A stretch of DNA of 64,000 nucleotides, from contig NZ_BCUF01000025.1 in NCBI RefSeq assembly GCF_001591145.1, positions 1 through 64,000 on the forward strand, given 5' to 3'. The position numbers were made by a program, and so were the translations under genes. The first letter of the stretch is position 1, and each line of letters begins with the position of its first letter. The notes beneath the pieces are model-generated. The model worked only from the letters and a program-made list of their open reading frames with translations, was not told the origin of the DNA and ran no database searches. Of this stretch, positions 26,611-34,558 are shown piece after piece. This DNA is from Vibrio harveyi NBRC 15634 = ATCC 14126 = KCTC 12724 (GTDB taxonomy: Bacteria; Pseudomonadota; Gammaproteobacteria; Enterobacterales; Vibrionaceae).

Positions 26611-29600
26611 TCATCCCCCTCCTGACTCTTTGATTGATGTCCTAACAACCTTAACATGCCCTGGTATTTTATATTTTTCGATTAGTGACTGAAAATAAGG
26701 CTTTGCTAGAGGCTCATTAATTCTCACCTCCAATTTGTTAAACGGAACCTCAGAATCCTTTAAAACAGCTTTCAATCGTTCAAATTCATGTGCTTGCTCC
26801 TTGCGAATTTTTTCACGCAAAAATGGCGGAATCTTAGAGTCTTCAATAAAAGGACTTCTGCTCTTTTTATCAACAAACTTTGCTTCAAGAATTACAGTTC
26901 CTTCATAGCCATCAATGTCTATTGATGTCCCCCCTCCAAAGACTCGATAGTTCCGAGGCCCAGTCTGTTCTATTTCAAACAGATTGGCAGGTCGGTTTGA
27001 AGGCGTGACTTTACTATAAAGCCGTGACACATAATCGTCTATATGCGTACTTACATTATCCGCGATATTATTGCCATGACCTTCAATTTTGTCGAGCTCA
27101 CTGACATACTTAGTCGCCATAGCCCCTTGCCCGACAACAGGAACCATTGCAGAAAGTGACATTCCTGCGTTAACAAAGTCACCAGTTACTCCATACAAAA
27201 AAGTATTAACTGCGTCAGGAATAATTCCGACTCCGGGCAGCATACCCGCGGCATCGAGTGCCATATGAACATCGTTAATACTTAAAGCTGAATGATGCGG
27301 GGACGAATACGCATGTAGCTTGTAACTAGGTGAAGCTTGAGTAATTGTAGCTTGATAATTCCCCGAGCCCATTGCGTAGTACACCGACTTCTCAGGCGAA
27401 TTATCGTTGCGCCCCGCTAGAACTGTATGCGACTCCTCTTTTGCACATAAACCCAAAGGATCAACCCACGAGACAGGGTTTGGTGCGAATTGATAGTGGT
27501 TAGTTCCACCAAGCAGCCCTAGGGGATCGGGTTGGATAAATCGACCTATTTGAGGATCATAATAGCGTGCTAAATTGTAATGCAGACCAGTCTCAATATC
27601 GAAGTACTGCCCCTGTAAGCGAAGGTTGTTTTTAACCGTCTCGATTTCAACGTGAGCAAATCCAAAGGTATCGTATGTTGCTTGCCAAACTACCTGCCCT
27701 TTAGAGTCCACCAAACGTTCTGGGGTTCCGATTTGATTACATTGGAAAAAATAACACTTGCCGTTTTCAATAAGAGCAAGCGGAACTACGCTGTTTGGTT
27801 GATATAGATACCACCGATAACCCGAACGCGAATACTCGCCGACTAGATGACTTCCTTGCCAAATAAACTCGGTGGTTCCATTTTCGCTGATTTGCTTCGT
27901 TCTGCGTCCTAGTGCATCATATTCAAATTGACACAACCGCCCTTCAGTCTCGACACTGATTAACTGTCCTTTTGCATCATAAGCACAATGCTGTTCCCAC
28001 CCATTGCCTTGAGTGCGGATTCTATTGCCTAGCTCATCGTAGTCGTACCTTACGCCGTTATATTCAACCAGCCGATCATAGTCTAGCTGTGCACTTTCAT
28101 CATTAAAATTACCAAAACTGTCAAAGGAATATGACTTTTCTAAAGTCTGTGTTTTTACTCTTTCTAATTGCCCAAGTTCATCATAACGGTAATGCAACGC
28201 CCCCTTTTCACTATCAACGATAAGAGACAATAAATGCTGCGCGTTGTAATGATACTTACGCTCGAAAGCAGTCCATATTTGGCGCTTCAAGCGACCTATT
28301 CCATCGAACTCTCTTAGCTCTTTTCCCGCGCTATAAGTGATTATCGATAAACGTTGTAATTCATCGTATTCAAACTTAATTGAATCTTCTCTCTCAGAGC
28401 CGTTTGAATGAATCGTTAATCCACATACCGTGCCAAATTGGTCATGCTCATATAGCACCTCTGTTCCATCGTCATAGCGTTGAGAACGAAGTAAACCGTT
28501 ATCTTGGTATTGATTGACGAAAGAAAAGCGTCCCTGCTCCTCACTCACCAATTTCGTGCCAGAATACGTATATGAAATATTAGAGAAACGGTTGTGCGCG
28601 CGAGTTAATTTACCACCTAGAGTATGTTGGTAATGGTTCTCTACACTTCGATTTTTGCCACTGGCTTTAACTTTTGCAACCTGTCCAAGCTCATCATATT
28701 GAAACGAGATCAGAATAGAGCAATGTGATATTTGACTTAACCTTTCAGCTCGGTCATAGGTGTAATTGGTCTTAATTCGATCGAAGTTAATTGTCTGGCT
28801 TATATGACCGTCAGGTGTGTACTCAAACTCATATTTGCAGCCATCCGAGCGCTCAATGCTCGTCAGGTTTCTTTCCGAATCATAAGAAAAAGAAAAAGCA
28901 CTCTGATCTTGTTTCACTATCGCTGTTGGCTGGGCTAGATGCCCCCAAACAATATCTATAGAACCTCGTGGCGTGCAGATCTGTTTAACTCGACCAAAAT
29001 CATCATATTCGTAACGATGCTCTCGAAATGTTTGATCTTTTTTACTTTGAAAATATAAACGGGTAAGTAAGTTGTTTTCGTGTCGCTCAAAACCAGCAAT
29101 CAAATCATGGGGATAAGAGATACCATTGATACGTTCATATTCGTCATAGCTATAACGAACCAAACACTGGTTTACTTTCTTTGCTAGCAGCTGGTTTGCC
29201 TCACTCCACCACCATTGAGTACGAGTTCCAACATCGCTGTTCTGCTCTACTTGTCGACCGTGTTTATCAAACAACGAATGTTCTTTTAGCCCGTTTTTGT
29301 ATTGGTGCATGACCAACTGACCTAAAGCATTAAACTCTCTTATCTCAACTTCACCGTCAGGAAAACAATGCTTTATACATTGACCAAATTCATTGTATTC
29401 AAAATCTTCGATCGCCCCTGAAGAATGCACTTTTTGCTTCATCAAGCCAAACTCATCGTAGAAGTGGAAAGTGTAGCTTTTATCCGGATTAGTCGTGCAC
29501 GCTAACCTCCCCATAGAATCGTGCTCATATGCCATAAGTCTGGATTCAGGGCTTATGCATTCAAGCAATTTTCCATTTTCATCATGCTTATATTGCCATC

Positions 29601-30849
29601 GGTTTCCTAACGAGTCCCAGTAAGTTGACTCGTATAACCCGATATCAAACCGATAGTCATAGACGCCTTCATCCCCCCAATTTCGAACACATTTTGCATC
29701 TTTTCCTTCACCCAACCATTCAAAATAATGAGAAAAGCCAGTCGCTCGCGTTCGCTTAACCAGTAGGTTCGAGTCGTTGTATTGATACTTTTCTATGAGA
29801 CCGTTTTCGTTCTTGGCACAGATTAAGCGACTACCTGCATCGTAATCATATTTTGCTAACACGTGGTTTGTTTTGGGGGTTCTGATTTCTACAAGCAATC
29901 CATGTTCGTCGTACTGAAGTTCAAGTTTTGGTTTCTGGTTGACACTGACTCCAACCACTCTGTGATTGCGAGAGTATTCAAGGTTCACGGTTTTCATGTG
30001 ACCCAGACGAACTTCACGTGCGACCCACAACTCGTCTTTCAAATAAAACTTAATTTGAACTTCGTTTCTCAATGACACGAGTCGATAACCATTTTTGTGG
30101 AACAGGCAGCTTGCACCAGAATAAGCTTGATAACTAATTCCGCCGATCTCCACACTAGGAAATTGAATCGTGTCTCCTACTTCATCCATAAAAAGCCAAC
30201 CTACCACGTTAGACTTTTCATCTAATACATCCATTAGCTCGTATTGAAATATATGCCTCCAGCCAAAGCCTAAAGATGTACTCGTATCACAGAGAGAAGA
30301 GCGATACGTACGTAACCACGTCAAATGAAAAGGTAATCTAACATCCACTAAAGATAAGTGTTCTTCACCTGTCACCATCGACACGGGATCGCCAGCTTTA
30401 ACATGACGTTTACTGCTTTCATCTTGAGGAGAGAGACTTACAGAACTGCTCGCATTAACACGTTCAGAACGCGACAATACCCTCGCACCTTTTGACGCCT
30501 TTAGAGCGACAGGTTGTGGAATATTCGTTGGTGGATAGAATGTTTTAGGGAGTAACTTAGGCAGTTCTGATACAAACAAAACACGATCATATAACCCTTT
30601 AGCGAGTAGCTGGTCGAGCTCTTCTATGCCTTTATCTTCATACTCATGAGCAAATGACACTTCTTTACTCGTCCAAGAGGCGATTTCTCTTAGGTCATCC
30701 AATGATGCAAAATGAAATTGCTCAATAAAAACCGCTGCACAGTTTTCGGTGCCAAATTCTTTTTCAATACCAACATTTAAACGTTGATGAGAAAAGCAAA
30801 ATACGGCACCACTTAACGCTTTAAGTTTGACAATCCGTTGTAAGTTCAT
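26611..30849 (-). CDS. rhs: Rhs-family T6SS effector with C-terminal nuclease-like toxin
   Basis: The 1412-residue protein has an N-terminal region of about 145 residues of unknown function. It is followed by the AGDPVSMVTGE motif that opens the Rhs shell, then about 20 YD repeats (such as YDELGRRTKQ-type units). The core ends in PNPVSWVDPLGL near residue 1134, the self-cleavage motif. The last 278 residues are the variable toxin: a Gly-rich hydrophobic segment (MLPGVGIIPDAVNTFLYGV), then a region with DIDGYEG...ILEAKF, resembling the D-E-x-K core of restriction-endonuclease-fold toxins. It follows vgrG, PAAR and the ketosynthase-like gene. No signal peptide or PAAR domain is fused. Confidence 0.9.
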   Translation of the reverse strand: MNLQRIVKLKALSGAVFCFSHQRLNVGIEKEFGTENCAAVFIEQFHFASLDDLREIASWTSKEVSFAHEYEDKGIEELDQLLAKGLYDRVLFVSELPKLLPKTFYPPTNIPQPVALKASKGARVLSRSERVNASSSVSLSPQDESSKRHVKAGDPVSMVTGEEHLSLVDVRLPFHLTWLRTYRSSLCDTSTSLGFGWRHIFQYELMDVLDEKSNVVGWLFMDEVGDTIQFPSVEIGGISYQAYSGASCLFHKNGYRLVSLRNEVQIKFYLKDELWVAREVRLGHMKTVNLEYSRNHRVVGVSVNQKPKLELQYDEHGLLVEIRTPKTNHVLAKYDYDAGSRLICAKNENGLIEKYQYNDSNLLVKRTRATGFSHYFEWLGEGKDAKCVRNWGDEGVYDYRFDIGLYESTYWDSLGNRWQYKHDENGKLLECISPESRLMAYEHDSMGRLACTTNPDKSYTFHFYDEFGLMKQKVHSSGAIEDFEYNEFGQCIKHCFPDGEVEIREFNALGQLVMHQYKNGLKEHSLFDKHGRQVEQNSDVGTRTQWWWSEANQLLAKKVNQCLVRYSYDEYERINGISYPHDLIAGFERHENNLLTRLYFQSKKDQTFREHRYEYDDFGRVKQICTPRGSIDIVWGHLAQPTAIVKQDQSAFSFSYDSERNLTSIERSDGCKYEFEYTPDGHISQTINFDRIKTNYTYDRAERLSQISHCSILISFQYDELGQVAKVKASGKNRSVENHYQHTLGGKLTRAHNRFSNISYTYSGTKLVSEEQGRFSFVNQYQDNGLLRSQRYDDGTEVLYEHDQFGTVCGLTIHSNGSEREDSIKFEYDELQRLSIITYSAGKELREFDGIGRLKRQIWTAFERKYHYNAQHLLSLIVDSEKGALHYRYDELGQLERVKTQTLEKSYSFDSFGNFNDESAQLDYDRLVEYNGVRYDYDELGNRIRTQGNGWEQHCAYDAKGQLISVETEGRLCQFEYDALGRRTKQISENGTTEFIWQGSHLVGEYSRSGYRWYLYQPNSVVPLALIENGKCYFFQCNQIGTPERLVDSKGQVVWQATYDTFGFAHVEIETVKNNLRLQGQYFDIETGLHYNLARYYDPQIGRFIQPDPLGLLGGTNHYQFAPNPVSWVDPLGLCAKEESHTVLAGRNDNSPEKSVYYAMGSGNYQATITQASPSYKLHAYSSPHHSALSINDVHMALDAAGMLPGVGIIPDAVNTFLYGVTGDFVNAGMSLSAMVPVVGQGAMATKYVSELDKIEGHGNNIADNVSTHIDDYVSRLYSKVTPSNRPANLFEIEQTGPRNYRVFGGGTSIDIDGYEGTVILEAKFVDKKSRSPFIEDSKIPPFLREKIRKEQAHEFERLKAVLKDSEVPFNKLEVRINEPLAKPYFQSLIEKYKIPGHVKVVRTSIKESGGG

Positions 30850-30858
30850 CTCTTCAAG

Positions 30859-31683
30859 TTACTCATTAACCCAGCGATACAAAACGCCTACGGCATATCC
30901 ATACCGTTCAACGTCAATTTGCAATCCGCAATAATTTGATATGTTTCTATTTGCTTGCTGCTGGTAAACACAGAGCGCTTTTAATAAACCATTACAAGGA
31001 CCTAAGGGACCCGTGATCGAATCTATTAGCTGATAGGAAGTATCCGCTGTTATCCAAGGAGATAAGAACTGAATAGACTCCAGCCATACTGGCTCTTCTC
31101 CTTCTATAGACAGAGCGAGTTCGTCTAGAAGATGAGTACAAACAAGCCCCAATTGTTTGGTGATATTTGATGTCGCCGTATCAGTCCCTTCAAAGTCCAA
31201 ATCAACAGCAACCTTGTAAGGACGTAATCCTCTATGCCCCATGGAACAACGCGCCATAACTAACGAATCAAGACCATATCCAGAATCGATTGCGTTTATA
31301 GCGACGACCCACACTGAGTTATTTTTTTTGACCAAGCGTTCAATACTGTTAAGAGCCATCAAAAAAGAGGCATTACCATATGGATAAAGGGCAATTTTAT
31401 CCGCCTCGACTTTGCTAAATATCGACAAAAACGAAGCGATAACTCTTCGCAGAATGTTCTTATCGGTGATATTTGGCAGCAACAAGAAAACATGACCTGA
31501 AATATCCCGCTTGCTCAGATAGTTAGAATAAGAATCAAGCGTATCAATAATAGAGAGAGAGTCGACCTCTTCAAAGTTCGATACAGAGAATTCTGACGGC
31601 TTTAACGTATGATTAGTGAGCTGCGATATTGAAAATTCTTGGTCTCCCAACAAACACAAGCTTGGCTGAAACATAAGCCCCAT
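30859..31683 (-). CDS. ketosynthase/thiolase-like protein of the VgrG-PAAR-Rhs module
   Basis: The 274-residue protein has a stretch IALYPYGNASFLMALNSIER...VWVVAINAIDSGYGLDSLV (about residues 97-143). This is laid out like the helix-strand segment of beta-ketoacyl synthases that ends in the VGGVDS motif. No catalytic cysteine in the usual context is seen, so it is probably not an active enzyme. It starts directly at the PAAR stop with no gap and ends 9 bases before rhs, so it likely helps load or fold Rhs, as an adaptor. The family match is by pattern only. Confidence 0.5.
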   Translation of the reverse strand: MGLMFQPSLCLLGDQEFSISQLTNHTLKPSEFSVSNFEEVDSLSIIDTLDSYSNYLSKRDISGHVFLLLPNITDKNILRRVIASFLSIFSKVEADKIALYPYGNASFLMALNSIERLVKKNNSVWVVAINAIDSGYGLDSLVMARCSMGHRGLRPYKVAVDLDFEGTDTATSNITKQLGLVCTHLLDELALSIEGEEPVWLESIQFLSPWITADTSYQLIDSITGPLGPCNGLLKALCVYQQQANRNISNYCGLQIDVERYGYAVGVLYRWVNE

Positions 31684-31974
31684 CTATCCACCAATGACTA
31701 CCGTTGGGTTGCCGACTAAAATTTTACCGCCGTGAGATGTCGAATCCCCTAGCCGTGCTGCCGGTTTCCCGTTGATTTTCACGCTAGAAGAACCCGAAGA
31801 GATGCTATCCGGTGGACCAACACAAATTAGCTTATCGCCTTTTCGTGCAGCAGGGAGGCCTGTGATTTTTACGTTTGCAGACCCCATTATGACAGGTCCT
31901 CCGACGTGAGGAATTTTCCCTGTCTTTTTGGGACATATGTGAAAGCTACCTATTATTGCTGCTGGTTTTCCCAT
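31684..31974 (-). CDS. PAAR-domain spike tip protein
   Basis: This 96-residue protein caps the VgrG trimer and sharpens the spike. Typical PAAR turns are visible: GKPAAIIGSFHICPKK, GGPVIMGSANVKITGLPAAR, SSSVKINGKPAARLGDSTSHGGKI. Two histidines and a cysteine (His11/Cys13, His79 region) could bind the zinc. It is 11 bases after the vgrG stop and abuts the next start codon. Confidence 0.9.
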   Translation of the reverse strand: MGKPAAIIGSFHICPKKTGKIPHVGGPVIMGSANVKITGLPAARKGDKLICVGPPDSISSGSSSVKINGKPAARLGDSTSHGGKILVGNPTVVIGG

Positions 31975-31985
31975 TTCTTCGCGCC

Positions 31986-33821
31986 TTAATTAAGAGAAAT
32001 TTGCCCGGCTTTTAGTGCGATGGCAGAGCCATTAATCGAGATCTTATTGCCCTTAATATTGATCTCGCCAGAACTCGACATTTGAATCGACGCCCCACCA
32101 ACCTTAATTTCAATACTTTTTCCTGCATTAATTGATAATGCCTTACCAACATCTAAAGATTGATTCTCACCTACTTTAAGGTCGGCACTTTTACCCACTT
32201 CTTGGCGCAATTCATTGGTGACTTTTTCTTTTTTATTGTTCTCTATAGAAATATCTGCACAGTCTTCGACTACCATTTGAAACAGCTTTTCTGCGTGTAA
32301 GTAGACATGCTCATCTCCAGGCTTGTCTTCAAACCGAAGCTCGTTGTAGTTATTTCCCTCTTTTTGTACAGAGCGAGATTTGTAACCACTTTGAGAAGCT
32401 TGGTCCGGTAATTTGTATGGTGTCTCTTGAGTTCCATTGTAAAGAGAGCCGGTAACTATAGGCTGATCCGGGTCGCCATTAACAAAATCGACAATGACCT
32501 CTTGACCAACTCTTGGGTGGAAAATACTACCCCAGCCATTACCCGCGCTAGCGTGCGCAACGCGAATCCAGCATGAACTGTTAGCATCATATTTACCTTG
32601 TCTATCCCAATGAAACTGAACTTTAATTCGTCCATGCTTATCAAGGTAAATCTCACCATCCTCATTTCCAGTAACAATCGCGGTTTGAAGACCTCTAACT
32701 TGAGGTCTTCGAATATGAGTTTTTGGACGAAGCATGGTTTTTGAACCGACGCAGTGGAAAGACATTTTAAAACCTTGAGCTGACGTCCCACCTTGCCCAG
32801 TTTGATTGAGCACTGACGCAGACATGGAAACCGAAGAAAGGACAAACTCTTTACCTACACGGCTTACATCTTCATGTTTTTTAAATTTAAATAATTTACC
32901 AACAGTAAAGGTTCTGCAACTTGCTTCACCACTACATTGATAAGCATCTTGTTGTAGCGACTCAATTGCATGCTTGTTGCGTAAGGAAAAATCATCTTTA
33001 GTCTCAGTTTCCGCGAGATACTCATAGTGCTCACTAACTGGTACCGAAAAATATTCACTCTTTCCATTCGCTTGGTGCATCGGATGAGACAAAGGCTTAA
33101 GCATATCAAAGCCTGCTTTACATGTTTTTTTAGTCGTCAGTGTTTGGGTCTCATTCCATGAACTAATGTGGCTTACTTCACTCGTACCTGTTGAATGATT
33201 AACAAAGAACTCTTCCCCTGACTCGTAGTAATCAGCGTCATCAAAAAATTCAATAACATGGGAAGATTCTGTATGCGAAAAGCAATAAGCAACTCCCTCT
33301 TCAGACAGTAACCGCTCTATAAATGCCAGATCAGTTTCGTCATATTGAACTTTATACGCATACTTGGGGTAACTTCTTAGAGTTTTAAAACTGAACTCCA
33401 CATCATGTTCTGATAGAATCAATGAAATTATTTCTTCTATGCTTTTATTTTGAAAAATACGGCAGTTAGTGCGGTAATCAGAAAATCGAATTTTAGGCTC
33501 GATATACAAATCTATGTTTTTGTAATTCTCACCATGCTCAACTGTAGTAACCCTTGAACCAGTTAATCTGGCTCTAGATACAACCCCATGAAAATAACGA
33601 GGTTTAGCGCTAACAGATGGATGATTATCCATCGTGATCAAGACCTCTTTTCCAATGATGTTATTCAATTCCTCATGTTGATCGTTAAAATAAGCATGAG
33701 CATACAATGAAAAAAGTTGGGATACAGTCTCTTTATATTCAAAGGAATTAAGAATTAACGTATCACTCCCAAATGGTGAAGAAATTCGTATAAAGTTATT
33801 TTTCTGAGATGCTTTTTTCAT
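31986..33821 (-). CDS. vgrG: T6SS spike protein VgrG
   Basis: The protein is about 611 residues. It has a gp27-like N-terminus (to about residue 380), a gp5-OB domain (GLQTAIVTGNEDGEIYLDKHGRIKVQFHWDR) and a gp5 C-terminal beta-prism of short repeats (KVGENQSLDVGKALSINAGK, then GEINIKGNKISINGSAIALKAGQISL). No extra effector domain follows, so it is a structural VgrG, with cargo carried by the genes behind it. I chose ATG 33821. The longer frame to a TTG at 33866 runs through the hcp hairpin. Confidence 0.92.
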   Translation of the reverse strand: MKKASQKNNFIRISSPFGSDTLILNSFEYKETVSQLFSLYAHAYFNDQHEELNNIIGKEVLITMDNHPSVSAKPRYFHGVVSRARLTGSRVTTVEHGENYKNIDLYIEPKIRFSDYRTNCRIFQNKSIEEIISLILSEHDVEFSFKTLRSYPKYAYKVQYDETDLAFIERLLSEEGVAYCFSHTESSHVIEFFDDADYYESGEEFFVNHSTGTSEVSHISSWNETQTLTTKKTCKAGFDMLKPLSHPMHQANGKSEYFSVPVSEHYEYLAETETKDDFSLRNKHAIESLQQDAYQCSGEASCRTFTVGKLFKFKKHEDVSRVGKEFVLSSVSMSASVLNQTGQGGTSAQGFKMSFHCVGSKTMLRPKTHIRRPQVRGLQTAIVTGNEDGEIYLDKHGRIKVQFHWDRQGKYDANSSCWIRVAHASAGNGWGSIFHPRVGQEVIVDFVNGDPDQPIVTGSLYNGTQETPYKLPDQASQSGYKSRSVQKEGNNYNELRFEDKPGDEHVYLHAEKLFQMVVEDCADISIENNKKEKVTNELRQEVGKSADLKVGENQSLDVGKALSINAGKSIEIKVGGASIQMSSSGEINIKGNKISINGSAIALKAGQISLN

Positions 33822-33842
33822 TAGATACTTCTTTATAAAATA

Positions 33843-33864
33843 GCGGGAAGAAAGCTCTTCCCGC
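33843..33864 (-). terminator. attenuator hairpin between hcp and vgrG
   Basis: GCGGGAAG-AGCTTT-CTTCCCGC is an 8-bp GC-rich stem that begins 8 bases after the hcp stop and is followed by TATTTTAT. The U-tract is interrupted, so it would give partial termination. Confidence 0.6.
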
Positions 33865-33871
33865 AATACAA

Positions 33872-34351
33872 TTACATTTGCTGACCTTTAACACCGCTGT
33901 AGCCATATACTAATGGCGCAGATGTGTTGTTCTTATCGTCAGTAGGTGTAACTGTCATCATCATTTCAGTGTAAGAAATAGTGATTGTTTCAATTGGACG
34001 ATCGTCCTGGATTGACACAGAGTAGTTTGAAATCATTGCATCGGTAAGTTCGATTTTCATGATCTCTTCTACCTTTTCACCTTGCTTGGTGATGTGGAAT
34101 ACCGCTGGTTTACCTTTACCAATGGTAGCTTCTTTAAATAGGTCCGGTGATGAACGGTCTTGAAGCTTAGTGATCGTCAAATCGTATAGACGTGTTGCAC
34201 TTGCTTCGCGGTCCATCGCTGTACCAGTGTACGATGAAATTTCACGACCAACACTCCAATCTACAGATAGTAGAGTAATTAGATCCTTGTACTGTTCGGC
34301 TGTTGCCTCACCTTTAATATCTGCATATTTAAGATACGTGTTAGACTGCAT
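33872..34351 (-). CDS. hcp: T6SS inner tube protein Hcp
   Basis: The 159-residue Hcp forms the hexameric rings of the expelled tube. YLKYADIKGEATAEQYKDLI is the typical opening strand. SVGREISSYTGTAMDREAS covers the conserved extended loop. The family usually runs 160-175 residues. A good GGAG ribosome site (TAGGAGATTAGCATG) and a 207-base A+T-rich leader before it suggest a private strong promoter, separate from the long upstream operon. A hairpin follows the stop. Confidence 0.95.
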   Translation of the reverse strand: MQSNTYLKYADIKGEATAEQYKDLITLLSVDWSVGREISSYTGTAMDREASATRLYDLTITKLQDRSSPDLFKEATIGKGKPAVFHITKQGEKVEEIMKIELTDAMISNYSVSIQDDRPIETITISYTEMMMTVTPTDDKNNTSAPLVYGYSGVKGQQM

Positions 34352-34558
34352 GCTAATCTCCTATAGCATTATTAATGACATATTACATAGTAATTTTATA
34401 TTTTAATCATCAATTAAAACTAATGATTAATGTATCAAAAACCAATTTTTAAATACGATATTTTATATCTTGTATTTAGATTTAATATAAGCGTTATTTT
34501 AAATGTAAAATGCTTATTACGAAGCAACTCTCATATTAATTTCATTTTGAAATAATTG

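Noticed and set aside
33822..33866. N-terminal extension of VgrG from a TTG start
   Set aside because: The extra frame is encoded by the hcp hairpin and its flank, and adds residues not seen in the VgrG family.
34352..34558. sigma-54 promoter before hcp
   Set aside because: The leader has no GG-N10-GC pair in a suitable context; it is almost entirely A+T.
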